Below are positions 1 to 8,602 of a DNA stretch of 64,000 nt, one piece after another (the stretch's first letter is position 1; each line of letters opens with the position of its first letter). The stretch lies in assembly GCF_007483665.1 (NCBI RefSeq), contig NZ_VIQO01000024.1, positions 124,001 through 188,000 on the forward strand. The letters run 5' to 3'. The DNA comes from Catellatospora sichuanensis (GTDB lineage: Bacteria > Actinomycetota > Actinomycetes > Mycobacteriales > Micromonosporaceae). Both the position numbers and the translations under genes were made by a program. Under the pieces are notes generated by a model. The model did no database searches. It was not told where the DNA came from and saw nothing but the letters and a program-made list of their open reading frames with translations.

Positions 1-2
1 AG

Positions 3-242
3 GCGGGGGTACGGGTGCGTATCGCGCAGTGCCTGGACGTCTGCGAGCACTCCAACGTGATGGTGGTGCACCCGCGCCCGTCCGGTCGCCGCGACGGCGG
101 CCGTCCGGTGTGGCTGGGCGGCATCCTCGACGAGGCGACCGTGGAGTACGTCGCCGCCTGGGCCGCCGCGGGCGGGCCGGGTGCCGCCGACCTCCCGGTC
201 GCTCTGATCCCCTACGTCATCGACGCCCCCGGCCAGACCTGA
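3..242 (+). CDS. (2Fe-2S) ferredoxin-like protein, C-terminal part (5' truncated)
   Basis: The reading frame is already open at the window edge and ends at TGA 240-242, so only the C-terminal ~79 residues are present. The Cys-x3-Cys pair in QCLDVCEHSNV followed by a Gly-rich stretch (RPVWLGGILDE) resembles the C-terminal half of thioredoxin-fold (2Fe-2S) ferredoxin-like proteins of actinobacteria, in which two further cysteines would lie upstream of the window. A Met-like GTG at 15 is internal to the conserved part and is unlikely to be the true start. The role would be electron transfer or metal handling; this rests on family resemblance only. Confidence 0.5.
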   Translation, partial: AGVRVRIAQCLDVCEHSNVMVVHPRPSGRRDGGRPVWLGGILDEATVEYVAAWAAAGGPGAADLPVALIPYVIDAPGQT

Positions 243-290
243 CCACGGGCACCCTGCGCCCCCGTGATCGCCCCGTGGCCGGTGATCGTC

Positions 291-351
291 CGACTTGCCA
301 GGCACCTGTGCGTATCTTGAGGCCACATTCGCCCGAGTGCCTGGCAAGTCG
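291..351. terminator. Long palindrome between convergent genes, probable bidirectional terminator
   Basis: Perfect 15-bp arms CGACTTGCCAGGCAC (291-305) and its inverse complement (337-351) enclose a 31-nt loop. It sits between the rightward ferredoxin-like gene and the leftward membrane-protein gene, where a shared terminator is expected. No T-tract follows, as is common in high-GC actinomycetes. Confidence 0.6.
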
Positions 352-412
352 AGTGACCTTGGTGCACGCCCGGCCCGGTCGCGGGCCGGTCGGAGGGTCG
401 CGGGCCGGGTGG

Positions 413-946
413 TCAGGGCCGGGTCGGCAGGGCGGTGGATGCCTGCTCGAAGGACTGGGCGGGGGCGCCGCGGCGGTACATGACCAGCAGAATGATGGCG
501 AACAGGGGCATCAGGATGTCCGACGGCAGCGCCCAGACGTTGGCGGGCGCGTGGTTGTCGTGGAACACCCACTGGTTGAAATGGCCCCAGGCGTCGCCCC
601 AGAACGAGATGGCCAGCGCGGTCACCGCGGCGGTCAGCCAGGTGCCGCGCAGCCGCCGCCAGGCGCAGCCGAGCGCCAGTACCGCGACCGCCAGGTCGCC
701 CCAGCCGACCTCCCACTGGAACATCGACTGCGTGTAGCCGATCTGCTCGGCGGTCTGGTCGGACGTCGGGCCGATGTGGCTGAGCCCGCCGAGCACGCCC
801 CAGACGCCCGCGCCGACCACCATGATCCAGAGTAGGGCCAGCTCGACGACGCGATGCTTGCTGCGCCGGGCCGGGTGTTTGTCCACGGCGACGTGGATCA
901 GCCAGCCGACGACGACGGTGAACCAGATGGCAGCGAAGAACGGCAT
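413..946 (-). CDS. Multi-pass membrane protein of unknown function (DUF6790-like)
   Basis: A 177-residue protein with about five hydrophobic segments (roughly residues 2-20, 35-56, 78-98, 102-120 and 143-162) and a short polar C-terminal tail. The pattern, including the conserved WGDAWGHFNQ stretch between helices, resembles small uncharacterised bacterial integral membrane proteins (DUF6790-like; tentative). ATG at 946 is preferred over the GTG directly before it because the GGAGG ribosome-binding site lies 6 nt upstream of the ATG. It is a lone leftward gene convergent with the ferredoxin-like gene. No function can be assigned. Confidence 0.7.
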   Translation of the reverse strand: MPFFAAIWFTVVVGWLIHVAVDKHPARRSKHRVVELALLWIMVVGAGVWGVLGGLSHIGPTSDQTAEQIGYTQSMFQWEVGWGDLAVAVLALGCAWRRLRGTWLTAAVTALAISFWGDAWGHFNQWVFHDNHAPANVWALPSDILMPLFAIILLVMYRRGAPAQSFEQASTALPTRP

Positions 947-1024
947 CACACACCTCCGGACGGCTCCGACGTTACGCCGGGGCCGTCCGGGCCGTGCCGC
1001 GTCCCGCGATTCCGCCGCTGCGGG

Positions 1025-1996
1025 TCAGGACACTCCGTAGAATCGCTGCGCGCCCGGGTGCAGCTCCAACGGCGACACCAGCGGCGCGATGTCCCGGCTG
1101 AAGTTGCCGCCCTCGGGGTGCACCGCGGCCAGTTCGGCCTGATGGTCGAAGAGCAGCTGGGTCAGGCGGAACGCAACCTCCTCGGGCATGTCGACCGACA
1201 CCACGACGAGGTTCGGCACCGCGATCGTGTCCACGTCGGCGGTCAGGCCGTACGTGCCCTTCGGGATGGTGCCGGGGGCGTAGATGTCGGGATGCGCCTT
1301 GCTGATGGCCTGGCCCAGCTCGTCGAGCGGGACCAGGGTGAACACGCCCGGCGACTGGTCGAACAGTCCCTGCACGCCCGTGGTCGGCAGGCCGGCCGAG
1401 TAGAACATGGCGTCCAGGTCGCCGGTGCGCATCGAGGACGTCATCTGCGACAGCGACGCGGACACCTGGGTGATGTCGCGCTTGAGGTCCAGCCCGGCGA
1501 CGGCGAGCAGCCGGACGGCGACTTCCTCGCTGCCGGAGTTCTGCGGGCCGGTGCCGACACGCTTGCCTTTGAGGTCCTTGATGGACTTGATGCCCGCGTC
1601 GCGGCGCACCACCAGGTGCGTCTGGCCGTTGAAGACCCGGGCCAGTGCCCGGAACTGCACCGGCTTGCCCTCGAACAGGCCCTTGCCGGCGGCGGCGTCC
1701 GCGGCCACGTCGGCGAACGTGAACGCGATCTGCACGTCGTCGATGGCGAGCCGCTGCAGGTTGTCGCCCGCGCCGTTGGTCGGCGGGGCTAGCGCCTCGT
1801 AACCGGGCAGGTGACGGTTGATCAGGTCGGCGTAGCCGCCACCCACCTGGTTGAACACCCCGTTGGTGGGGCCGGTGCCGATGGTCAGGGTGCCGCCGTG
1901 CCAGGCCGGTGCGGCCTCTTCGGCGTCCGCCGTGCACGCGCCGAGCGCCGGGGCGAGCAGCACGCAGAGCAGCAGGGCCAGCCGGCGGCGCCTCAC
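1025..1996 (-). CDS. TAXI-family TRAP-type solute-binding lipoprotein
   Basis: A 323-residue lipoprotein with an Arg-rich n-region, a hydrophobic core and the lipobox LGAC (Cys ~22). The mature part starts with LTIGTGPTNGVFNQVGG, the usual opening of TAXI (TRAP-associated extracytoplasmic immunogenic) binding proteins. A lobe-switch segment DLKGKRVGTGPQNSGSEE near residue 150 is also typical. The start GTG at 1996 overlaps the stop of the roadblock gene (GTGA), so the two are translationally coupled. No TRAP membrane component is adjacent. Because it is joined to a sensor kinase and roadblock protein, I infer that it may supply a ligand signal to that kinase rather than take part in transport. 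Confidence 0.8.
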   Translation of the reverse strand: MRRRRLALLLCVLLAPALGACTADAEEAAPAWHGGTLTIGTGPTNGVFNQVGGGYADLINRHLPGYEALAPPTNGAGDNLQRLAIDDVQIAFTFADVAADAAAGKGLFEGKPVQFRALARVFNGQTHLVVRRDAGIKSIKDLKGKRVGTGPQNSGSEEVAVRLLAVAGLDLKRDITQVSASLSQMTSSMRTGDLDAMFYSAGLPTTGVQGLFDQSPGVFTLVPLDELGQAISKAHPDIYAPGTIPKGTYGLTADVDTIAVPNLVVVSVDMPEEVAFRLTQLLFDHQAELAAVHPEGGNFSRDIAPLVSPLELHPGAQRFYGVS

Positions 1997-2421
1997 CACT
2001 GGCCGTCCACCCGCGCCTCCGGTTCCAGCGCGTACGCGACCCGGTGCGCCAGCAGCGCCGTCTCGTAGCCGATCTGGCCGAGGTCGCAGCCGGGCGCGGC
2101 GACCACGGCGAGGAACGCGCGATCGCGAACCGCCATGATCAGGAGTACGCCCTCGTCCATGTCCACCACGGTCTGGCGCACCTGGCCGCTGCTCAGGCAG
2201 CGTGCCGCGCCGATGGTGAGGCTGGCCATCCCGCTCGTGATGGCGGAGAGCTGGTCCGACAGATCCTGACGCAGCCCGTCCGAGTGGGCGATCGTCAGGC
2301 CGTCCACAGAGACGGCCAGCACGTAGGTGACGTCGGCGATCCGTTGGGCGAAGGAGGTCAGCAGCCAGTCGAGGCCGCCGATCTCGTCGGCGCCGGCGAG
2401 CTGCGCGGGGTTCTGAGTCAT
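1993..2421 (-). CDS. Roadblock/LC7 domain protein (conservon CvnB-like)
   Basis: A 142-residue protein made up almost entirely of one roadblock/LC7 domain: GLDWLLTSFAQRIADVTYVLAVSVDGL at the N-terminus, then the SAITSGMASL helix and the DEGVLLIMAVRDRAFLAVV strand pair. In Streptomyces conservons the equivalent CvnB protein works with a CvnA sensor kinase, a DUF742 protein and a Ras-like GTPase. Here the kinase is directly upstream (ATGA overlap 2418-2421) and a TAXI lipoprotein directly downstream, but the DUF742 and GTPase genes are absent. It is cytoplasmic and probably a regulatory scaffold for the kinase or a GTPase encoded elsewhere. Confidence 0.9.
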   Translation of the reverse strand: MTQNPAQLAGADEIGGLDWLLTSFAQRIADVTYVLAVSVDGLTIAHSDGLRQDLSDQLSAITSGMASLTIGAARCLSSGQVRQTVVDMDEGVLLIMAVRDRAFLAVVAAPGCDLGQIGYETALLAHRVAYALEPEARVDGQW

Positions 2422-4925
2422 CGAGTGCTTTCCTTCGTTGCTGGCGGGGCTGACAGACGCTGCTCACGAGCCAGTTCGCGGTGAGCGGCCGCGATACCGC
2501 CGGCCAGACCGGACAGCCGCGCCCGGACCGCTTCGGGGTCCAGCAGGCCGGAGCTGTCGGTCCGGGAGGAGGCGGTGGCCGCGCGGCCAGGCGGCGAGAC
2601 CTCGGCGGGGCGGCGCTGGGGCAGGCCGGAGGGCAGGAGCGGAGGTTTGTCGGTGGGTGCCTGCCGGACCGCAGGGATCGCCTGGGTCGGCGCGTCGGCG
2701 GCCTCCGCGAAGGTGGCGGCGGGCGCTGCGGGCGTGGACGGGGTGAGGGAGTGGGCGGCGGGAGTGTGGTCGGCGGGCGCGGACGGCGGTGCGGGGATGG
2801 GCGGTCGTGCGGTCACGGCTGCCGCGGCGACGGCAGAGCGGGCGCCAGGCCGTCGGGTGCGCAGGGTCTCACCATCGGGCAGGCTGCCGTTGCCGGACGT
2901 GACGGTCAGCCGGCTGACCGCGCTGTGCGGCGGGGCGAGCAGTGCCGTCGGCAGCAGCACCAGCGCCACGGTACCTCCGCCGGGGCTGCTGCGCAGCTGC
3001 ACCGTGATCCCACGGCGGGCGGCGATCCGGGCGACCACCAGCAGGCCCATGGTGCGGGCCAGCTCGCTGGTCAGCATGGACGGCCGGATCAGCCGCTCGT
3101 TGATCTCCTGTAGTTGTCCGGGCGGCATGCCGATGCCCGCGTCGAAGATGTTGATGGTGAGACCGTCCACGCCGCGCCGGGTGGTGACCAGCACCCGGCT
3201 GTTCGGCGGGGAGAAGTCGGTGGCGTTCTCCAGCAGCTCGGCCAGCAGGTGCACGACGTCGCCCACGGCGTGCGCGACGACGCACAGGTCCGCGATGGAG
3301 TTGGTCTCCACCCGGGGGTACTGGTCGATCTCGGCGGCGGCCGCGTGCACGACGTCGACCAGCAGCTCCGCGTTGACGAAGCGGCGGCCCGGCTCGCCGC
3401 CGGCCAGCACCAGCAGGTTCTCCTCGTTGCGGCGCATGCGGGCGGCGAGGTGGTCCAGGGCGAACAGCTTGGCCAGCGACGCCGGGTCGGTCTCGCCGCG
3501 TTCGAACTCGTCGATCAGGTGCAGCTGGCGCTGCACCAGGGTCTGGCCGCGCCGGGACAGGTTCACGAACATCTGCGAGATGTCGTGGCGCAGCATGGCC
3601 TGGTCCGCGGCCAGGCGCAGCGCCTGCTGGTGCAGGTTGGCCAGGGCCGCGCCGACCTCGCCGATCTCGTCGTTGGGGCCGGCCAGTGCCTTCTCCGCCT
3701 GCTCGTTGGAGGCGCGCACCAACCGGCGCACGGTCTCGACCCCGGGTGCGGAGGAGACCTCGGCGATCGCCGCGGGCAGCTCGCCGCTGGCGATGTCCAT
3801 CGCGGACCGGCTCAGCCGGCGCAGGCCGCGGCTGGTGCGTACGGACAGCAGCACCGCGATGCCGAGGGAGACGGCGATGACCAGGCCGGAGGCGCCACCG
3901 CTGGTCAGCGCGTCGCGCTCGGCGGCGGCGTGCTGCCGGGCCGCCTCCGCCTCCAGCGAGCCGATGACCTCCAGCTCGAACAGGTACAGCCGGCGCAGCG
4001 CGTTGGACTTGGCGATGAACCAGGCGTCCGGGTCGACGCGCAGACCGGCGGGAGTGCTGTCGGCGGTGAGCGCTCCCTGAAGCAGGCTGTTCGCCCGATC
4101 CACGTCGGCGCCGCGGACGACCTCGCGGTAGCGCGCGGCCACCTGCGGGCCGGCCACCCGTTCGAACTGCGCCACCCGTTCGGCCTCGGCGCCGTACAGC
4201 TCGCCGAGCTCGGCCAGCTCGCCGTGCTCGAAGCGGCCCCGGGCGAAGACCGTACGCAGCAGCCCGCGCTGTTCCGCGGCGTGGTGCTCGACCGCGTTCA
4301 GCGCGGCCACCGCCTCGGTCAGCGCGCTGAGCCGCGCGTCGGCGGGTGCGGCGGCCAGCGCCTCGCCGACGGCGAACATGGCGTGGGTCAGCCGGTCGTA
4401 GACGGTCTCCGGGTTGGTCTTCGCGGCCGGCTGCCCCTCCGGCGGGAACTGGGCCGCCTCACGCAGCCGGGGCAGCTCGGCGAGCGCGGTGTCGGCGTCG
4501 TCGACCAGCCCGCCGATCTCCGGTGCGACCTGGACCGCGACGGGCACCGTGGTCCGGTAGCGGGCCACCGCCTCGTCGGTGCGCCGCCGCTGCGCGGTGA
4601 GCAGCAGCTCGCCGGCCTTGCCGCCGCGCTGCAGCAGCGCCTCGGTCTCCGACAGCTCCTGTTCGAGCTGGTGGTTCAGCTTGACGGTGGCGGTCAGCGC
4701 CTGCGCCACCGCACCGGACGACTCGGCCTCGCGTGCCTCGTCCATGGCCGACGACGTCTGCACGCCGCCCAGCACACCCACGCCGATCGTGGCCACGGCG
4801 ATGGGCAGCAGCAGGCGGAAGCCGATGGAGCGACGGCGGCGGCGTCGTGCCGTGACCATCGGAACATCGGCTTCCTGGACGTACTGGGGTGCCCACGGCG
4901 GTGCTCCGCCGCCGGTGACTGCCAT
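2418..4925 (-). CDS. Nitrate/nitrite-sensor-type histidine kinase (conservon CvnA-like)
   Basis: About 835 residues. An Arg-rich cytoplasmic N-terminus (RRRRRRS) leads into a first membrane helix at ~34-52, a long helical extracytoplasmic sensor region to ~345, a second helix (~352-370), then HAMP-like and dimerisation helices with LDHLAARMRRNEENLL, the His-containing segment typical of this family. The ATPase domain has the N box LLENATDFSPP and the G box DAGIGM. The last ~190 residues are Pro/Ala-rich and look disordered. I place the start at ATG 4925, which has GAGAGG 8 nt upstream; the open frame extends a further 18 codons. No response regulator is adjacent, as in conservons. Confidence 0.87.
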   Translation of the reverse strand: MAVTGGGAPPWAPQYVQEADVPMVTARRRRRRSIGFRLLLPIAVATIGVGVLGGVQTSSAMDEAREAESSGAVAQALTATVKLNHQLEQELSETEALLQRGGKAGELLLTAQRRRTDEAVARYRTTVPVAVQVAPEIGGLVDDADTALAELPRLREAAQFPPEGQPAAKTNPETVYDRLTHAMFAVGEALAAAPADARLSALTEAVAALNAVEHHAAEQRGLLRTVFARGRFEHGELAELGELYGAEAERVAQFERVAGPQVAARYREVVRGADVDRANSLLQGALTADSTPAGLRVDPDAWFIAKSNALRRLYLFELEVIGSLEAEAARQHAAAERDALTSGGASGLVIAVSLGIAVLLSVRTSRGLRRLSRSAMDIASGELPAAIAEVSSAPGVETVRRLVRASNEQAEKALAGPNDEIGEVGAALANLHQQALRLAADQAMLRHDISQMFVNLSRRGQTLVQRQLHLIDEFERGETDPASLAKLFALDHLAARMRRNEENLLVLAGGEPGRRFVNAELLVDVVHAAAAEIDQYPRVETNSIADLCVVAHAVGDVVHLLAELLENATDFSPPNSRVLVTTRRGVDGLTINIFDAGIGMPPGQLQEINERLIRPSMLTSELARTMGLLVVARIAARRGITVQLRSSPGGGTVALVLLPTALLAPPHSAVSRLTVTSGNGSLPDGETLRTRRPGARSAVAAAAVTARPPIPAPPSAPADHTPAAHSLTPSTPAAPAATFAEAADAPTQAIPAVRQAPTDKPPLLPSGLPQRRPAEVSPPGRAATASSRTDSSGLLDPEAVRARLSGLAGGIAAAHRELAREQRLSAPPATKESTR

Positions 4926-5209
4926 CGACTGTGCCTCTCGACTGATCGGTGGGACTCCCATGAGGGTTACGGGCAACAACCTTCACCACAACCCCCGAAA
5001 CGTCCACCGGATGGACACATAGGTGTCACATAACGACACGTTCAGCCCTCGACAGCGTTGTCAGACGAGGTTGCGGGTTCAACTTAGTTATATCCGAATT
5101 GGATTCATATCCTCCGGATGGGCGTGTTCTGGCGCGTTTCACCGGTGGAAAGTCCCGTGGTCACTACGCTTTGTGGCTACATGTCGGATCCGCCAACGGG
5201 GTGGCACCA

Positions 5210-5701
5210 ATGTTCGTACGTCGATTCGCTCTGCTCGCCGCCGTGATCACCGCAGGAGCCCTCGGGGCCTGCGCCGAGAGCACCACCCCACCCGCCGGAG
5301 CGGATACGGGAGCCACGGGCGCGTCCGCCGCCCCGGTGGCCGCCTCGCCGTCCGCCGCCCGCGCCGCGGTGCGCATCGCCAATGTGGGCGGTCGCAAGGC
5401 GCTGGTCGACCAGGAGGGCCGCACGCTCTACGTCTTCCTCCGCGACGCCAAGGGCAAGAGTGCCTGCCTGGACAAGTGCGCGGTGACCTGGCCGCCGATG
5501 GTCGGGGACGCGGTCAACGGGGACGGCGTCGACGGCTTCCTGCTGTCCACGTACACCCGGCCCGACGGGACCGTGCAGACCACCTACCGCAACCTGCCGC
5601 TCTACCGGTTCCGGACCGACAAGCCGGGTGACGCCCACGGGCAGGGCATGGACGGCGCCTGGTTCATGCTCGACGAGAACGGCGAGATGTACCAGTGGTG
5701 A
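5210..5701 (+). CDS. Secreted lipoprotein with two Lipoprotein_15 (COG4315) repeats
   Basis: A 163-residue protein with a signal peptide and lipobox LGAC. A Ala/Pro-rich linker is followed by two copies of the ~45-residue extracellular repeat known as secreted repeat of unknown function: GRTLYVFLRDAKGKSACLDKCAVTWPP, then PLYRFRTDKPGDAHGQGMDGAWFML (parts quoted only as pattern). The CLDKC cysteine pair is typical of the first repeat. ATG 5210 is chosen because the signal peptide begins there; an open frame runs further upstream from 5099 but carries no signal. The function of the family is unknown; it sits on the outer face of the membrane and has been linked to redox or heme contexts in related proteins. 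Confidence 0.85.
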   Translation: MFVRRFALLAAVITAGALGACAESTTPPAGADTGATGASAAPVAASPSAARAAVRIANVGGRKALVDQEGRTLYVFLRDAKGKSACLDKCAVTWPPMVGDAVNGDGVDGFLLSTYTRPDGTVQTTYRNLPLYRFRTDKPGDAHGQGMDGAWFMLDENGEMYQW

Positions 5702-5826
5702 CCGCGGGCCCGCGGCTGTGAGATCGCTGCCAACCTGCGCGACGCCGGGCGTGTAACACGCGCCGCCCGGCGTCGCGCCGGTAACCTTGCCCGAATTCGC
5801 TGACTTGTCCGCGATGTGGGGAAGAT

Positions 5827-7494
5827 ATGAATAACAGACGTTTTCTGGTCACCGCGACCGCCGTGGCCGTCGTGCTGGCCGGCATCGGCTACCTCTCCTT
5901 CCGGCAGGCATACAGCAGCGGAGCGCCGCAGCCGCCCGCCCGGCCGGTGCGCACGCTCGGTGCGCCGCTGCCCGGCGCGCCCGCCATCACCGAGCCGCGG
6001 GCCGACGGGCACCTGGTCAGCGGTGCCGACGTGCACATGGAGAGCGCCCCGATGCCGGCCCGCGAGGACGGCAGGAAGGTCGAGCACGTCTGCACCGAAT
6101 GGGAGATCTGGTCCGTCGAGCCCGCCGAACGGGTCTGGCACTCGCCCTGCGTCGACGGCCCGCAGCTGGTCCATGCCCACCTCGGCGACGGTGAGTTCGA
6201 GAACTCCTTCGCCGCCCGCCGCGACCTCGCTGCCGACCGCGAATACGACCTGCGCGTGCGCTACCGGGACGACACCAAGGACAAGGCGAAGCGGTGGAGC
6301 CCCTGGGGCTACCGCGCGTTCCGCACCCTCCCGCAGCGCGCCCCGCTGGCCGGGGCCGGCACCTGGCACGTGCGCCAGGACGGATACCGGGTCGAGGAGG
6401 TGGCCGGCGGCTTCCAGCTGCCCGTGCACCTGGCCATGGCCCCGGGGCACACCGGCGATCCGGACAAGCCGATGTTCTACGTGACCGAGCTGTACGGCCA
6501 GATCAAGGTGGTCAGGGGCGATCTCCGCACCGGGGTGTACGCGAAGAACCTGCTGAACTTCGACCCCCGGGGCACCTTCCCGGGCACCGGGGAGAAGGGC
6601 GTCACCGGCATCGTCGTCGACCCGAACAACGGCGACGTGCTCGCCTCGGTGCTCTACGAGCGCGGCGGTCTGCACTACCCGAAGGTGGTGCGGTTCTCCA
6701 GCAGGGACGGCGGGCTGACCGCGTCGAAGCAGACGACCCTGCTGGACATGCCCGCCGAGCCGCAGTCGGCCGCGCATCAGATCTCGCAGCTCACCATCGG
6801 CCCGGACGGCAAGCTCTACGTGCACATGGGCGACGCGATGCTGGCGTACACGGCCAAGGATCTGAACTCCTTCCGCGGGAAGATCCTGCGGGTGAACCTG
6901 GACGGCAGCGCGCCGGCCGACAACCCGTTCTACGACGCCGAGGACGGCATCACCGCCCGCGACTACGTCTACGCCTCGGGCTTCCGCAATCCGTTCGGCG
7001 GGGCGTGGCGCGCCGACGGCAGCTACTACCAGGTCGAGAACGGCACCGCGATCGACCGGCTGTCGCGGGTGGACAAGGGCGTCGACTACGGCTGGGACGG
7101 CACCCGCGACAGCATGCTCAAGCCGAAGCTCTACATCTGGTCGCCCTCGACCGCGCCCACCTCGATCGCCTTCGTCGACCCGGACGTGCACCACGGCTCG
7201 GGTTTTCCGAAGAGCAAGCACGGGCACATGTTCGTGGCGGAGAGCGGCCCGACCTTCGCCACCGGCCCGCAGGACAACGGCAAGCGGATCGTCGAGTTCA
7301 CCTTCGACGGCGGCAAGGTCGGCAAGCCGAAGACGCTGCTGGAATACAACGGCACCGGCAAGGCCACCGTCGTCGGCCTGGCCGCAGGCCCGGACGGCCT
7401 CTACTTCACGGCCCTCTACCCCGACGCCGACACCGCCGCCCCCGACACCCCCAACGCCAAGATCTACCGAGTCCGCCACACCGGCGCCGAATGA
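5827..7494 (+). CDS. Secreted PQQ-dependent sugar dehydrogenase-like beta-propeller protein
   Basis: A 555-residue protein with an N-terminal membrane helix (residues 7-24) acting as signal or anchor, a ~110-residue domain with a fibronectin-like look (about 65-175), and a six-bladed propeller of the soluble glucose/sorbosone dehydrogenase type from ~185 to the end. Typical pieces are QLPVHLAMAPG, LTIGPDGKLYVHMGD, RGKILRVNLDGSAP and YASGFRNPFGG. Members oxidise aldoses with PQQ and Ca2+, but many actinobacterial relatives are uncharacterised. GGGGAAG precedes the ATG. The TGA stop runs directly into a palindromic repeat that could act as its terminator. Confidence 0.8.
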   Translation: MNNRRFLVTATAVAVVLAGIGYLSFRQAYSSGAPQPPARPVRTLGAPLPGAPAITEPRADGHLVSGADVHMESAPMPAREDGRKVEHVCTEWEIWSVEPAERVWHSPCVDGPQLVHAHLGDGEFENSFAARRDLAADREYDLRVRYRDDTKDKAKRWSPWGYRAFRTLPQRAPLAGAGTWHVRQDGYRVEEVAGGFQLPVHLAMAPGHTGDPDKPMFYVTELYGQIKVVRGDLRTGVYAKNLLNFDPRGTFPGTGEKGVTGIVVDPNNGDVLASVLYERGGLHYPKVVRFSSRDGGLTASKQTTLLDMPAEPQSAAHQISQLTIGPDGKLYVHMGDAMLAYTAKDLNSFRGKILRVNLDGSAPADNPFYDAEDGITARDYVYASGFRNPFGGAWRADGSYYQVENGTAIDRLSRVDKGVDYGWDGTRDSMLKPKLYIWSPSTAPTSIAFVDPDVHHGSGFPKSKHGHMFVAESGPTFATGPQDNGKRIVEFTFDGGKVGKPKTLLEYNGTGKATVVGLAAGPDGLYFTALYPDADTAAPDTPNAKIYRVRHTGAE

Positions 7495-7495
7495 A

Positions 7496-7546
7496 AGGAA
7501 GGGCACCTTCACAACGCTGTGCGTTGTAGAAGGTGCCCTTCTTAAC
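7496..7546. repeat. GAAGGGCACCTTC palindromic repeat, copy A
   Basis: Arms GAAGGGCACCTTC (7498-7510) and GAAGGTGCCCTTC (7529-7541) are perfect inverse complements. Inside them a second perfect stem ACAACGC/GCGTTGT closes on a 3-nt loop. TTAACG follows. It begins two bases after the stop of the PQQ-type gene and lies between convergent genes, so it probably ends transcription from both sides. It is one of six copies in the window. Confidence 0.85.
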
Positions 7547-7564
7547 GTGCTTTAGCCGTGCAGG

Positions 7565-8602
7565 TCAGGGTAGGACGATGAACTCGACTCGGCGGTTGAC
7601 CGCCTGGTTCGCCTCGCTGGTGTTCGGGCGGGCGGGACGGCTCTCGCCGTAGCCCTGGGCGGTCAGCCGGTCGGCCGCGATGCCCTGCGAGACCAGGAAC
7701 GTCAGCACCGTCTTGGCCCGGGCCCGGCTCAGCGCCAGGTTGTCCCCGGTCGAGCCGTTGTTGTCCGTATGGCCCTCGATCCGCACCTTGACCTGCGGGT
7801 TGTCGGTGAGGATGCGAGCCGCCTGAGTGAGCGCGGCACGACCCGCCGCGGTCAGCGTCGTGCTGTTGTCGAGGAAGGTCACCGCCGGCAACTTGACCAG
7901 CGCCTGCTGGACCTTCGCGAGCTCGGTGCGGTCGGCCACGGTCGCGCCCACCTGGGCCGCGGCAGCAGCCACAGCGTCCTTGGTCGCCTGCGAGTCGAGG
8001 GTGCCCGCCAGCGACAGGTTGCCGCCGCGCAGCTCCACGGTCGCGTCCTTGGTGCCCTTGCCGAGCGCCTTGACCACGTTCGGCAGCCCCGAAAGGCCCG
8101 CGTCGGTCACCGCGGCGTCGACCGTCAGCCGGTCGTCCACCTGGCCGGCCCCGGCCAGCTCGGTGGCCGCCTGCACCAGCGCGGTGCGGGCGGCCTCGCT
8201 CGGCACCGTGCCGGTGACCGCGATGCGGCCGCCGCCCAGGGTGAAGACGACCGTCGGCGGGGTGGCTGCGGCGGTCGGGGACGCCGACGGCGCCGGTGCG
8301 GCCACCGCGGGCACGTCGGCCACGGCGGCGCGTACGCCCTCGAGCCCGCGCACGATCTCCAGCGCCCGATCGGCCTCGGCGGTCGATCCGGCCTTCAGCG
8401 TGCCGTCGCGCCCGACGAAGTCGACCTGCACCGAGGACAGCCCTGCGGCCTGCAGCGCCTGCTCGGAGCGTGTCGTGAGATCGTCCTGGATGTTCTCCCG
8501 GAAGGGCAGGTGCTGCGCGGTGACGATGCCGGCCAGGCCGAGCACCGCGACCGCCACCCCGACCACCGGGTGGAACCTGCGAGCGTTGTCCGCCATGCTC
8601 AT
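7565..8602 (-). CDS. Membrane-anchored OmpA-family protein with BON-like repeats
   Basis: A 345-residue protein with one N-terminal membrane helix (residues ~12-30), then BON-like alpha/beta repeats (about 50-105, 125-185 and 190-240) separated by a Pro/Ala linker, and a C-terminal OmpA-like peptidoglycan-binding domain (~245-345). The latter shows the typical VRIEGHTDNNGSTGDNLALSRARAKTV and GYGESRPARPNTSEANQAVNRRVEF segments. In actinobacteria such proteins (ArfA-like) tie the membrane to the wall or contribute to envelope permeability. ATG 8602 overlaps the stop of the upstream HHH gene (ATGA), so the pair is coupled. Confidence 0.85.
   Translation of the reverse strand: MSMADNARRFHPVVGVAVAVLGLAGIVTAQHLPFRENIQDDLTTRSEQALQAAGLSSVQVDFVGRDGTLKAGSTAEADRALEIVRGLEGVRAAVADVPAVAAPAPSASPTAAATPPTVVFTLGGGRIAVTGTVPSEAARTALVQAATELAGAGQVDDRLTVDAAVTDAGLSGLPNVVKALGKGTKDATVELRGGNLSLAGTLDSQATKDAVAAAAAQVGATVADRTELAKVQQALVKLPAVTFLDNSTTLTAAGRAALTQAARILTDNPQVKVRIEGHTDNNGSTGDNLALSRARAKTVLTFLVSQGIAADRLTAQGYGESRPARPNTSEANQAVNRRVEFIVLP

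Noticed and set aside
3114-5033. Rightward open frame of about 639 codons
   Set aside because: Antisense to the sensor kinase, whose kinase motifs are clear on the other strand.
5602-7512. Leftward open frame of about 636 codons
   Set aside because: Shadow of the PQQ-type dehydrogenase gene; no ribosome-binding site or recognisable motif.
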